Assembly (NCBI GenBank): GCA_964490835.1
Contig: CAZBEA010000030.1
Span: 1 to 11,687, forward strand
Direction: 5' to 3'
From: CAZBEA01 sp964490835
GTDB taxonomy: Bacteria; Patescibacteriota; Microgenomatia; Levybacterales; GWA1-39-11
DNA: 11,687 nucleotides
Shown: positions 4,616 to 11,236 of the stretch, piece after piece
Layout: every line of letters begins with the position of its first letter
Numbering within the stretch: position 1 is the stretch's first letter
Position numbers and translations under genes: made by a program
The notes under the pieces: model-generated
What the model was told of the DNA's origin: nothing
Database searches by the model: none
The model's input: only the letters and a program-made list of their open reading frames with translations

Positions 4616-7006
4616 ATGAGGCTTTGGAAGCCAACGGTGTTACTTGGAGTTGTAATTTTATTTTCATATTTTTTCCTCTTCAAAGATATTTTGTTGGGTT
4701 CAAAAGTTCTTTTCCCTTCAAATTTTCTTGTTCAATTTTATTCGCCATACAAGAGTCATGTTTTTCCCGGGTGGGAACAAGGAATCCCTCACAAGCCGAT
4801 CGGTACAGATCAATTACGCTTTTTTGCCCCGTCTCGCGAGTTCAGTATAGAGGAATTAAAAAAAGGGAACATACCATTTTGGAATCCGTATATTTTTTCA
4901 GGCAACCCGCACATTGCTGATTTCCAATCGGCGGTTTTCAGTCCGGTGACGCTTCTTTTCCTTGCGCTCCCGTTCTGGACCTCATGGAATATTTTTATTG
5001 TTATCCAGCCTCTTTTTGCGGCTATTGGGATGTGGCTCTACTTGGGAAGACTTTCGCTATCAAGGCCTGCAAAGGTACTGGGTGTTCTCTCGTTTGCGCT
5101 CTCGGGATTTGTTACGGTGTGGGTATATGAAAATTCGGTAGTTGCGGTGACCGGGATATATATGCCGTTTATTCTGTGGGCTTTCGAGCGATTTGTTGAG
5201 AAAAGAAATTTTGGGTCTACCCTGCTTCTTATTTTATTTCTGGTTTTGTGTGTATACTCGGGCTTCTTCCAGCTCGCGTTTTACATCTATGCATTTACGG
5301 GTGTGTATATGCTCGTAAGGTTTTTGCAGAATAAATCGTTGTCGATACGGGCATTAATTTTTATGGGAATGGTTTTAGTAACCTCACTTCTTCTTGCGGC
5401 GCCACAGCTCGTGCCGTCAATTGAGGGGTATAATTTGTCGGCACGCACAAAATCCTCTGTAGACTATCTTTTCGATACGTATCTGCTTGACCCGCTTCAT
5501 TTTCTAAAAATTCTCACCCCCGACCTTCAGGGGAGTCCTGCATCGTATAATTATTTTGGCAAGGGATTTTATCATGAAACTGTTCTCTTTATAGGTACGG
5601 TACCATTCCTGGTTGCACTCTTTGCGTTTTACAATTTCCGCAACAGATTTGTTCTTATTTTTTCAGCGCTTCTACTGGTAACTCTTCTTCTTGCATTTAA
5701 GAGTCAAATCACCGAGGTGTTGTATTCGCAGCCGATTCCGCTGCTTTCGACATTCGTCCCTTCGAGAGTCATTTTTCTGTCGACTGTCGCGTTGGCGGTC
5801 CTGAGCGCCTGTGGAGCCGATATGCTCTTCAAGGCTAACAAGCAGTACAAAATCACGGTTGCATCGCTATTTTTATTGATTCAAGTACTTGTTTTTGGAA
5901 TAGGCTTCTCGGCGGTATTTAACACGAACATTATTCCTCAACAGGCCTTTGATGCGTTGGGCCTTGGTGGAGAATATTTTGTTAGAAATAGCTCTGCTCT
6001 GTTCCGAAATTCCGGTCTCAGCTTATTTTTTGGGGTTGTATTTCTATCGTTCCTTCTTTTTATACGCAATAAAAGAACTCTCTATCTTGTAATCCTGCTC
6101 CTTTCTTCTGCACAGCTCATCTTTTATTACCAGAAATATATGGTCAAAGGGGAGTCAGAATTTATCTATCCAAAATTCGGCGCTTTCCAAACTATACGCC
6201 TAAATCAAGGTTTTGACAGAACAGTCGCAATAGGAGATCATATTCAGTCCAACATCCTCCTTCACGAAAGAATTTATTCTCCGGAGGGCCTTGATCCGAT
6301 ATTTCCCTACGAATATGGAGTGCTGGCATATTCTGCGAAATTTCAAAAATTCACACTCGATATTCCGAGAATTGAAGTAAATATCTCAGATCAACAACCG
6401 CAGGAATTTTTGAAGAACGATCAACTGCAAAAATTCCTCAGAATGACCTCGGTGAAATATATTTTGTATTTCACCAAAGACACGGAACCGACAGTGTCTG
6501 CCGAGATGAAACTTGTGAAGGAGGATACGAATTGGAAATTATACGAAGTAGGCGACAGGCTCCCTCGAGTTTTCTTTGCCGATACTGCGACCGTATCATC
6601 ATCGCTCGAAGATCGTGTTGAGATGACATTGAGCCCTGAACGGCTCGACAGTGAAATTGTATTGGAAAAACAAGCGCCGGAATTTAGTCCACCCGAGAAG
6701 GATGATATCGTTGGAATTGCCGAATATGAACCAAAAAAGGTAACCATACGCAGTCTCAATTCCGGATCCAGGCTCATCTTTTTTTCAGACTCGTACTATC
6801 CACGTTGGAAAGCATATGTAAATGGGGTCGAGACCGAAATATATCGTGCCAATACGGCGTTCCGGGCAATCCGCGTCCCACCCGGAGATAATTTTATAGA
6901 ATTTGAATACGATCCCAGAGCGATGCGGTACGGTCTCAATCTTATGATAGGCGGACTGTTATTACTTGCGATTATTTGGTATTCATTTTCAATTCGTAAG
7001 CAATAA
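4616..7006 (+). CDS. YfhO-family multi-pass membrane protein
   Basis: A 796-residue integral membrane protein with many hydrophobic helices (first at about 7-25) and a C-terminal soluble domain before a last helix (about 772-790). The N-terminal loop after helix 1 contains GTDQLRFFAPSREF (63-76) and GNIPFWNPYIFSGNPHIADF (84-103), the hallmark of the YfhO/GT-C-like family in which the acidic residue (Asp65) faces outside. Near the end, FFSDSYYPRWKAYVNG and the FRAIRVPPGDNFIEFEYDP segment are typical of the YfhO beta-domain. In Gram-positive bacteria YfhO-like proteins take part in glycosylating cell-wall polymers from lipid-linked sugars. Here the acceptor is unknown, and export of envelope glycans is inferred. 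ATG 4616 is chosen because an open frame continues upstream to 4340 only by crossing the divergent methyltransferase gene, and a -10 box sits 6 nt before 4616. Confidence 0.87.
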   Translation: MRLWKPTVLLGVVILFSYFFLFKDILLGSKVLFPSNFLVQFYSPYKSHVFPGWEQGIPHKPIGTDQLRFFAPSREFSIEELKKGNIPFWNPYIFSGNPHIADFQSAVFSPVTLLFLALPFWTSWNIFIVIQPLFAAIGMWLYLGRLSLSRPAKVLGVLSFALSGFVTVWVYENSVVAVTGIYMPFILWAFERFVEKRNFGSTLLLILFLVLCVYSGFFQLAFYIYAFTGVYMLVRFLQNKSLSIRALIFMGMVLVTSLLLAAPQLVPSIEGYNLSARTKSSVDYLFDTYLLDPLHFLKILTPDLQGSPASYNYFGKGFYHETVLFIGTVPFLVALFAFYNFRNRFVLIFSALLLVTLLLAFKSQITEVLYSQPIPLLSTFVPSRVIFLSTVALAVLSACGADMLFKANKQYKITVASLFLLIQVLVFGIGFSAVFNTNIIPQQAFDALGLGGEYFVRNSSALFRNSGLSLFFGVVFLSFLLFIRNKRTLYLVILLLSSAQLIFYYQKYMVKGESEFIYPKFGAFQTIRLNQGFDRTVAIGDHIQSNILLHERIYSPEGLDPIFPYEYGVLAYSAKFQKFTLDIPRIEVNISDQQPQEFLKNDQLQKFLRMTSVKYILYFTKDTEPTVSAEMKLVKEDTNWKLYEVGDRLPRVFFADTATVSSSLEDRVEMTLSPERLDSEIVLEKQAPEFSPPEKDDIVGIAEYEPKKVTIRSLNSGSRLIFFSDSYYPRWKAYVNGVETEIYRANTAFRAIRVPPGDNFIEFEYDPRAMRYGLNLMIGGLLLLAIIWYSFSIRKQ

Positions 7007-7009
7007 ATA

Positions 7010-7038
7010 TTGCGATTTTCAGTAAAATTTCCTATACT
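7010..7038 (+). promoter_or_regulatory. Promoter of tRNA-Phe
   Basis: TTGCGA (7010-7015), a 17-bp spacer and TATACT (7033-7038), ending 18 nt before the tRNA 5' end. It starts 3 nt after the stop codon of the YfhO gene. Confidence 0.65.
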
Positions 7039-7056
7039 TGTACGGGTAATTCTCAT

Positions 7057-7129
7057 GCCGAGATAGCCAAGGTGGTCAAGGCACCTGTCTGAAGAACAGG
7101 CTATGTTGGTTCAACTCCGACTCTCGGCA
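7057..7129 (+). tRNA. tRNA-Phe(GAA) with G37
   Basis: Acceptor GCCGAGA (7057-7063) pairs with TCTCGGC (7122-7128), discriminator A at 7129. D-stem GCC/GGC; anticodon stem CCTGT/ACAGG with loop CTGAAGA gives anticodon GAA at 7091-7093 and a G at position 37 (7094). The T-arm is GTTGG-TTCAACT-CCGAC. CCA is not encoded. Position 37 is A in most bacterial tRNAs reading UNN codons, so G37 is notable. Confidence 0.94.
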
Positions 7130-7134
7130 CATTT

Positions 7135-7160
7135 CCCGATCATATCGGGATCAGTACAAA
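7135..7160 (+). other. tRNA-Phe trailer hairpin element
   Basis: CCCGAT (7135-7140), loop CAT, ATCGGG (7144-7149), starting 6 nt after the discriminator base, followed by ATCAGTACAAA. It has the same layout and similar flanks as the elements after the two plus-strand Leu tRNAs. No direct U-run; a true terminator follows at 7184. Confidence 0.55.
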
Positions 7161-7180
7161 CACTTTTTACCTCCCAAAGA

Positions 7181-7216
7181 AAAGCCGCCTAGCATTTCTG
7201 CATCGGCGGCATTTTT
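7181..7216. terminator. Bidirectional intrinsic terminator between tRNA-Phe and orphan gene
   Basis: Stem GCCGCC (7184-7189) with GGCGGC (7205-7210). An inner GCA/TGC helix closes a four-base loop (GAAA on the minus strand). On the plus strand ATTTTTG follows; on the minus strand TTTTCTTT follows. It can end both the tRNA-Phe transcript and the convergent GC-rich gene. Confidence 0.85.
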
Positions 7217-7270
7217 GTACCCTCTCCGGGCGTTCTCTCACCGCTCTTGTAAGTGATGCCCGTGTTGGGT

Positions 7271-7615
7271 TCAGTCTGCCGAAGGGAGCACTGTTGGAAG
7301 CACTTCCTCCATCGGTTCTCCGTTGTACCTGAGATCGGCTGTTCCGGGTTTTATGACTAGGACTTGTTCGAAGGTGGTTGCAACCTCCTTCATCTTGCCG
7401 TCGTCCTGGACAACGTTTTCTCGCCGAACGATGCCCCACCGTTTGCCGAGCTTCAGTTCTGACTCGCGCTCGCGCGTCGGAGTTGTCCCGTACTCGCCCT
7501 GGCCTTGTGCGAGCAGTTCGACGTCTCCGTCCGTGAGTAGCCCGTTTCCACCTTTGGTGACCAGAATCTGACCGCCGGATGGAAGGTTGTACCGCGTGCC
7601 AATCTTCATTGGCAT
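7271..7615 (-). CDS. GC-rich orphan small protein with strong Shine-Dalgarno
   Basis: A 114-residue hydrophilic protein I do not recognise. It has no signal peptide, membrane helix or cysteine. The N-terminal part is glycine-rich (LPSGGQILVTKGGNGLLTDG, 11-30), which could be small beta-strands; then a charged stretch TRERESELKLGKRWG (47-61) and a C-terminal part ending VLPTVLPSAD. It is the only gene here with a textbook AAGGAGG Shine-Dalgarno, 8 nt before ATG 7615, which decides the start over the in-frame ATG at 7609. GC-ending codons are far more frequent than in its neighbours. It ends at a strong bidirectional terminator and follows tRNA-Gly on the same strand. Together these suggest recent acquisition or a highly expressed cassette-like gene. 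Its function is unknown. Confidence 0.78.
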   Translation of the reverse strand: MPMKIGTRYNLPSGGQILVTKGGNGLLTDGDVELLAQGQGEYGTTPTRERESELKLGKRWGIVRRENVVQDDGKMKEVATTFEQVLVIKPGTADLRYNGEPMEEVLPTVLPSAD

Positions 7616-7623
7616 TTTCCGAT

Positions 7624-7630
7624 CCTCCTT
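7624..7630 (-). promoter_or_regulatory. Strong Shine-Dalgarno of the orphan gene
   Basis: The minus strand reads AAGGAGG (7630-7624), 8 nt before ATG 7615. No comparable ribosome-binding site precedes any other coding gene in the window. A promoter for this gene is not clear in 7631-7723. Confidence 0.85.
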
Positions 7631-7713
7631 CGGAGTTAGACTAATGAAAGTTAACTAAATACGAAATGTTCTTTCAGCATCGGGGAATACCGGGAATTGG
7701 TAATTGGGGTTAC

Positions 7714-7720
7714 AAAAAAA
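7714..7720 (-). terminator. U-tract after tRNA-Gly(GCC)
   Basis: Seven U on the minus strand, 4 nt after the tRNA discriminator base (CAC then U7). There is no separate hairpin; folding of the tRNA itself could stand in for the stem. Readthrough would continue into the orphan gene. Confidence 0.4.
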
Positions 7721-7723
7721 GTG

Positions 7724-7795
7724 AGCGGGAGACGGGACTTGAACCCGCGACCTTCTCGTTGGCAACGAGACGCTCTACCACTGAGCTACTCCCGC
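7724..7795 (-). tRNA. tRNA-Gly(GCC)
   Basis: Acceptor GCGGGAG (7795-7789) pairs with CTCCCGC (7731-7725), discriminator U at 7724 as usual for bacterial tRNA-Gly. D-stem GCTC/GAGC; anticodon arm TCTCG-TTGCCAA-CGAGA gives anticodon GCC (codons GGC/GGU). The T-arm is GCGGG-TTCAAGT-CCCGT. CCA is not encoded. Confidence 0.97.
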
Positions 7796-7810
7796 AAAAT
7801 GCAGAATTCA

Positions 7811-7839
7811 ATTATAAACGAAGGTGGTATAAATGTAAA
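7811..7839 (-). promoter_or_regulatory. Promoter of tRNA-Gly
   Basis: TTTACA (7839-7834), a 17-bp spacer and TATAAT (7816-7811) on the minus strand, 15 nt before the tRNA 5' end. It lies just after the stop codon of the acetyltransferase gene. Confidence 0.72.
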
Positions 7840-7846
7840 TTGTGCC

Positions 7847-8401
7847 CTACTCTGCTTTTCTGACTTCCCATTCTGGTTTCAGTAGAGCATAATTTTCGAG
7901 ATCGACATAGTGGTCATTTACCCATTCAGACTCGCGAGATACACCCTCTAACTGAAACCCAAGCCTCTTGGGAATATTCGAACTCTTGGTGTTTCCAACC
8001 CCGCATTGTATGTCAATCCTGTGTAGACCGAGTTTTTCGAAACCATACGAAACCAGCATTTTGCACGCAGTTGTCATAATTCCTTTGTGTTGGAAATTTT
8101 GCCCTAGCCAATATCCGATTGATGATGAGTTATTCTTAGCATCTACCACATGAAACCCTATCACTCCGGCCAAATCCTGGTGCCACCATATTCCAAAATG
8201 CATCCCTGCAATTTCCCTACCTTGAAGGCTATATTCAACGAATCTTTTCGAATCGTCTCGAGTCGTTGTATTTCTAACCCACGGCAGCCATTCTCCAAGA
8301 TAACTTCTATTTTTATCGGTTAAGTCAAAAAGTGAATCGACATCTTCCAGACGCAGCTGAATCAGATCAATTTCCGACCCTTTTATAATTTCTTGTTCCA
8401 T
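7847..8401 (-). CDS. GNAT-family N-acetyltransferase, RimL/ribosomal-protein-like
   Basis: A 184-residue acetyltransferase that would use acetyl-CoA. The layout follows the RimJ/RimL/YdaF group: IDLIQLRLEDVDSLFDL (11-27), YLGEWLPWV (34-42), FGIWWHQDLAGVIGFHVVD (69-87), the CoA-binding motif IGYWLGQNFQHKGIMTTA (95-112) with the pyrophosphate loop around QHKGIM, then GLHRIDIQCGVGNTKSSNIP (125-144) and KRLGFQLEGV (145-154). Targets in this group include N-termini of ribosomal proteins and small-molecule amines; the target here is unknown. ATG 8401 is preferred over an in-frame upstream start at 8419 because TATAAT lies exactly 6 nt before it, and the 8419 start would lie upstream of that -10 box. 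Divergent from the PEBP gene (62-bp gap); tRNA-Gly follows on the same strand. Confidence 0.9.
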   Translation of the reverse strand: MEQEIIKGSEIDLIQLRLEDVDSLFDLTDKNRSYLGEWLPWVRNTTTRDDSKRFVEYSLQGREIAGMHFGIWWHQDLAGVIGFHVVDAKNNSSSIGYWLGQNFQHKGIMTTACKMLVSYGFEKLGLHRIDIQCGVGNTKSSNIPKRLGFQLEGVSRESEWVNDHYVDLENYALLKPEWEVRKAE

Positions 8402-8407
8402 ATTCCT

Positions 8408-8413
8408 ATTATA
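8408..8413 (-). promoter_or_regulatory. -10 box of acetyltransferase gene (leaderless geometry)
   Basis: Minus-strand TATAAT (8413-8408), six bases, then ATG 8401. No good -35 is visible. Confidence 0.62.
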
Positions 8414-8427
8414 AATCACTTCGGTTC

Positions 8428-8457
8428 TTGATTTGGAATGCGGTTTTTTGGTAGATT
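8428..8457 (+). promoter_or_regulatory. Promoter of PEBP gene (leaderless geometry)
   Basis: TTGATT (8428-8433), an 18-bp spacer and TAGATT (8452-8457), then six bases and ATG 8464. It interleaves with the divergent acetyltransferase promoter. Confidence 0.5.
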
Positions 8458-8463
8458 TGAATA

Positions 8464-8901
8464 ATGAAAATTGTCAGCTCCGAATTTAAGAATAACGAAA
8501 AGATCCCCTCCAACTACACGTGTGAAGGTGAAGATGTAAATCCGCCACTTAGCTTTATCAATGTTCCGGAAGACGCCAAAAGTCTGGCGTTGATTGTCGA
8601 TGATCCGGATGCACCGGGTAAGACGTGGGTTCATTGGGTTGTTTTTAACATTCCGCCCGAGGTGACTGAAATTGATGAAGATACGGTGCCCGACGATGCG
8701 CTTCTTGGAAGAACCGATTTTGGGAATAAGTCGTATGGTGGTCCGTGCCCTCCCGCAGGTACTCATAGGTATTTCTTCAAACTCTACGCGCTCGACGCGA
8801 TGCTTGATCTTGAATCGGGCGCATCCAAGCAAGAAGTACTTGATGCAATGAACGGGAGAATAATTGAAAAAGCAGAACTCATAGGCATATTTACCCGCTA
8901 A
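8464..8901 (+). CDS. PEBP / YbhB-YbcL family phospholipid-binding-like protein
   Basis: A 145-residue cytoplasmic protein of the phosphatidylethanolamine-binding (Raf-kinase-inhibitor-like) family, full length for the bacterial YbhB type. Family landmarks: CEGEDVNPPLSF (20-31), LALIVDDPDAPGKTWVHWVV (41-60) holding the anion-site DDPDAP and HW, and SYGGPCPPAGTHRYFFKLYA (90-109). No signal peptide. Bacterial members bind small anionic ligands in the conserved pocket; their physiological role is poorly defined, and I infer nothing more specific. It stands between a divergent acetyltransferase and the heat-shock-type clpB promoter. Its start is supported by TAGATT 6 nt upstream. Codon use looks like its neighbours. 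Confidence 0.94.
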   Translation: MKIVSSEFKNNEKIPSNYTCEGEDVNPPLSFINVPEDAKSLALIVDDPDAPGKTWVHWVVFNIPPEVTEIDEDTVPDDALLGRTDFGNKSYGGPCPPAGTHRYFFKLYALDAMLDLESGASKQEVLDAMNGRIIEKAELIGIFTR

Positions 8902-8964
8902 ATTATTCACGATTTGCTTTATGGTCTCTACTACCTCGAATTGAAGAACGGAGTGACGAATCTG

Positions 8965-8991
8965 TTAGCACTCTATTGACAAGACTGCCAG
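8965..8991 (+). promoter_or_regulatory. CIRCE-like operator (HrcA site) before clpB
   Basis: TTAGCACTC (8965-8973), a 9-bp spacer, then GACTGCCAG (8983-8991). The left half matches the CIRCE consensus exactly; the right half matches GAGTGCTAA at 6 of 9 positions. The spacer length is exact and contains the TTGACA -35, so HrcA binding would block the promoter. HrcA itself is not in this window. Confidence 0.78.
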
Positions 8992-9004
8992 AATATGACA
9001 AAAT
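8976..9004 (+). promoter_or_regulatory. Promoter of clpB (leaderless geometry)
   Basis: TTGACA (8976-8981), a 17-bp spacer and CAAAAT (8999-9004), six bases, then ATG 9011. The -35 lies inside the CIRCE-like element. Confidence 0.65.
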
Positions 9005-9010
9005 ATCATC

Positions 9011-11179
9011 ATGAATAATGACCAGAATGTCCCTGATTTTCTAAAGCCTTTATCACCTGATGAGGCTTTGAAAAAATTCACAATCGATCTGACAAGGTCA
9101 GCCGAGGAAAAAAAATTAGATCCGGTGATTGGCCGTGAAGTTGAGATTCGTAGGGTCATGGAAATTCTCTCGCGTCGTACCAAAAATAACCCAATTCTGA
9201 TCGGTGATCCGGGTGTCGGAAAGACCGCAATTGTTGAGGGTCTTGCACAAAGAATTATTTCCGGACAAGTCCCCACTACTCTGAAAGATAAAAGGGTTTT
9301 GGTTCTTGATTTCGCACAGCTATTGGCCGGCGCGAAATTTAAGGGAGAATTCGAAGAACGGATTAAAGGAGTTATTAAAGCAGTCGAGGAATCAGAGGGT
9401 AAATACGTCGTATTTATAGACGAGCTTCATACACTGGTTGGCGGAGGTGCCTCTGAGGGGTCATCTGATGCGGCGAATATCTTAAAGCCGTCCCTTGCGC
9501 GTGGAACATTACGCATGATCGGTGCGACGACCATAGGTGAGTACAGAAAATACATCGAAAAAGACCCCGCTCTTGCGCGCCGTTTTCAGCCTGTTACAGT
9601 TGACGAGCCGACCACTGAGGATTCTGTGGCAATTTTAAGGGGTCTGAAAGAGCGATACGAGTTACATCATGGAATCAGAATTACCGATAATGCAATAATT
9701 GCAGCAGTCAAACTCTCGTCTCAATACATCCCTCATAGATTTTTACCAGACAAAGCAATCGACCTTATTGATGAGGCAGCAGCAGCTATCAAGATTGAGA
9801 CCGAAAGTACCCCAACAGAGCTGGACGAGTTAAAGCGAAAAATTACCCATGGCGAGATAGAACTTGCCGCACTCAAAAAAGAAAAGACAGATCTTGCTCA
9901 GGCAAAATTCACGAAACGTAAAGATGAAATCGACGAATTGAAAGCGCAGGCAAAAGAACTCGAAGACAGATGGAGAGAACAGAAAGATGTAATTCAGAAG
10001 ATGCAAACACTCAAAGCACAGCTGGATGCGTTAAGAATTGAGTTTGAACACGCACAAGAATCGGTAGACCTTCAAAAAGCGGCAGAAATCCAATACGGCA
10101 AAATTCCCGAAGTCCAGAAGGAACTTGATCAGGTTCTGCAAGAATTCAAAAAAATACCCGATGACAAAAAGGTCCTTCGTGAAGAGGTCGATGAGCGTGA
10201 CATCGCCAAGGTTGTGACTCGTTGGACCGGGATTCCGACCGCAAGACTTCTGTCATCTGAGCAAGACAGGCTTACCAAACTTGAAGACATTCTATCCGAG
10301 CGAGTTGTTGGGCAACATAAAGCAGTTGTTGCTCTTGCCCGTGCGATCAGGCGCTCTCGAACCGGACTTTCTGAAAAAAATAAACCAACCGGGTCATTTC
10401 TCTTCTTAGGTCCAACTGGGGTTGGAAAGACCGAGACTGCCAGGGCTCTTGCGTTTGCGCTATTTTCTGACGAGCATGCGATGACAAGAATTGATATGTC
10501 CGAATACTCAGAGCAGCATTCTGTCGCGCGTCTTATTGGGGCACCTCCCGGCTATGTCGGGTATGAGGAAGGCGGACAATTGACGGAAGCGGTTCGCCGC
10601 AAACCGTACTCGGTTGTGCTTTTGGATGAGATTGAAAAAGCACACCCTCAGGTATTGAATGTACTGCTTCAGCTTCTGGATGAAGGGAGGCTCACCGACG
10701 GAAAAGGAACAACGGTTGATTTTCGAAATACCATTGTGATCATGACTTCGAATGCCGCATCGGATATTATCCAAGGAGTGGCTTCTGGGGATGGAGAGAA
10801 AATTGAGGAAGAGGTTTTGGAATACTTACGCCGTCAGTTCCGTCCTGAATTTCTAAATCGCCTTGACGCCATTATTATCTATAACACGCTCTCTCCTGAG
10901 GATCTTGAGAAAATAACTCGTCTTCAACTCGAAAAAGTAAGAGAAAGACTCGCAGAAAATGCGATAAATCTTGAAATAACAGATGAAATAGTCAAATATT
11001 TCGCAAAGGCAGGATACGATCCTGTATTTGGCGCCAGACCTCTGAGACGACTCATCGAGGAAAAATTGGTAGATGCGGTTGCTATGGATATCGTTGAGGA
11101 AAAAGTGAAACCGGGAGACAGTATTACCCCTAAAATTTCCGGAGATATAATTGAATTATCACCTAAATTCAAGAATTAA
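9011..11179 (+). CDS. clpB: ClpB-type disaggregase lacking the N-terminal domain
   Basis: A hexameric AAA+ unfoldase that, with DnaK, pulls proteins out of aggregates in the cytoplasm. 722 residues; E. coli ClpB has 857. The protein starts directly at the first ATPase module, without the Clp N-terminal double repeat. NBD1: Walker A GDPGVGKT (65-72), pore loop KFKG (109-112, Phe where Tyr is usual), Walker B VVFIDE (133-138), arginine pair 190-191. A ClpB-length charged coiled-coil M domain spans about 265-390. NBD2: Walker A GPTGVGKT (467-474), pore GYVG (514-517), Walker B VVLLDE (535-540), sensor TSN (579-581), FGARPLRR sensor-2 near the C-terminus. No IGF/IGL ClpP-docking loop is seen between about 585 and 605, and the M domain is too long for ClpC. 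Heat-shock control is suggested by the CIRCE-like operator. No Shine-Dalgarno; leaderless initiation is likely. Confidence 0.93.
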   Translation: MNNDQNVPDFLKPLSPDEALKKFTIDLTRSAEEKKLDPVIGREVEIRRVMEILSRRTKNNPILIGDPGVGKTAIVEGLAQRIISGQVPTTLKDKRVLVLDFAQLLAGAKFKGEFEERIKGVIKAVEESEGKYVVFIDELHTLVGGGASEGSSDAANILKPSLARGTLRMIGATTIGEYRKYIEKDPALARRFQPVTVDEPTTEDSVAILRGLKERYELHHGIRITDNAIIAAVKLSSQYIPHRFLPDKAIDLIDEAAAAIKIETESTPTELDELKRKITHGEIELAALKKEKTDLAQAKFTKRKDEIDELKAQAKELEDRWREQKDVIQKMQTLKAQLDALRIEFEHAQESVDLQKAAEIQYGKIPEVQKELDQVLQEFKKIPDDKKVLREEVDERDIAKVVTRWTGIPTARLLSSEQDRLTKLEDILSERVVGQHKAVVALARAIRRSRTGLSEKNKPTGSFLFLGPTGVGKTETARALAFALFSDEHAMTRIDMSEYSEQHSVARLIGAPPGYVGYEEGGQLTEAVRRKPYSVVLLDEIEKAHPQVLNVLLQLLDEGRLTDGKGTTVDFRNTIVIMTSNAASDIIQGVASGDGEKIEEEVLEYLRRQFRPEFLNRLDAIIIYNTLSPEDLEKITRLQLEKVRERLAENAINLEITDEIVKYFAKAGYDPVFGARPLRRLIEEKLVDAVAMDIVEEKVKPGDSITPKISGDIIELSPKFKN

Positions 11180-11198
11180 TTTTCTTACATCACATTTG

Positions 11199-11227
11199 TT
11201 GATCTGCACTTAGTATTTCGTTATACT
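11199..11227 (+). promoter_or_regulatory. Promoter of C39-like peptidase gene
   Basis: TTGATC (11199-11204), a 17-bp spacer and TATACT (11222-11227), 9 nt before ATG 11237, giving a predicted leader of only about 3 nt. Confidence 0.6.
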
Positions 11228-11236
11228 CCCTAGCGT

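Noticed and set aside
7057..7129. Reading the tRNA as a UGA-decoding (Sec or suppressor) tRNA
   Set aside because: The 7-nt loop with U33 fixes the anticodon as GAA; a shift would break the 5-bp stem, and length and arms are normal class I.
7167..7439. Arginine-rich minus-strand open frame of 90 codons
   Set aside because: Out-of-frame shadow of the GC-rich orphan gene that also crosses its terminator.
7640..7723. Imperfect inverted repeats (ATGAAAG/CTTTCAGCAT, CGGGGAATACCGGG) as an attachment site
   Set aside because: They are short and broken, with no integrase or duplicated tRNA end nearby; not distinguishable from chance.
8402..8419. Longer start at 8419 for the acetyltransferase
   Set aside because: The start would lie upstream of the TATAAT box, which itself is 6 nt before ATG 8401.
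9011..11179. ClpC or ClpA identity
   Set aside because: The M domain of about 125 residues is ClpB-sized and no IGF/IGL ClpP-docking loop is visible.
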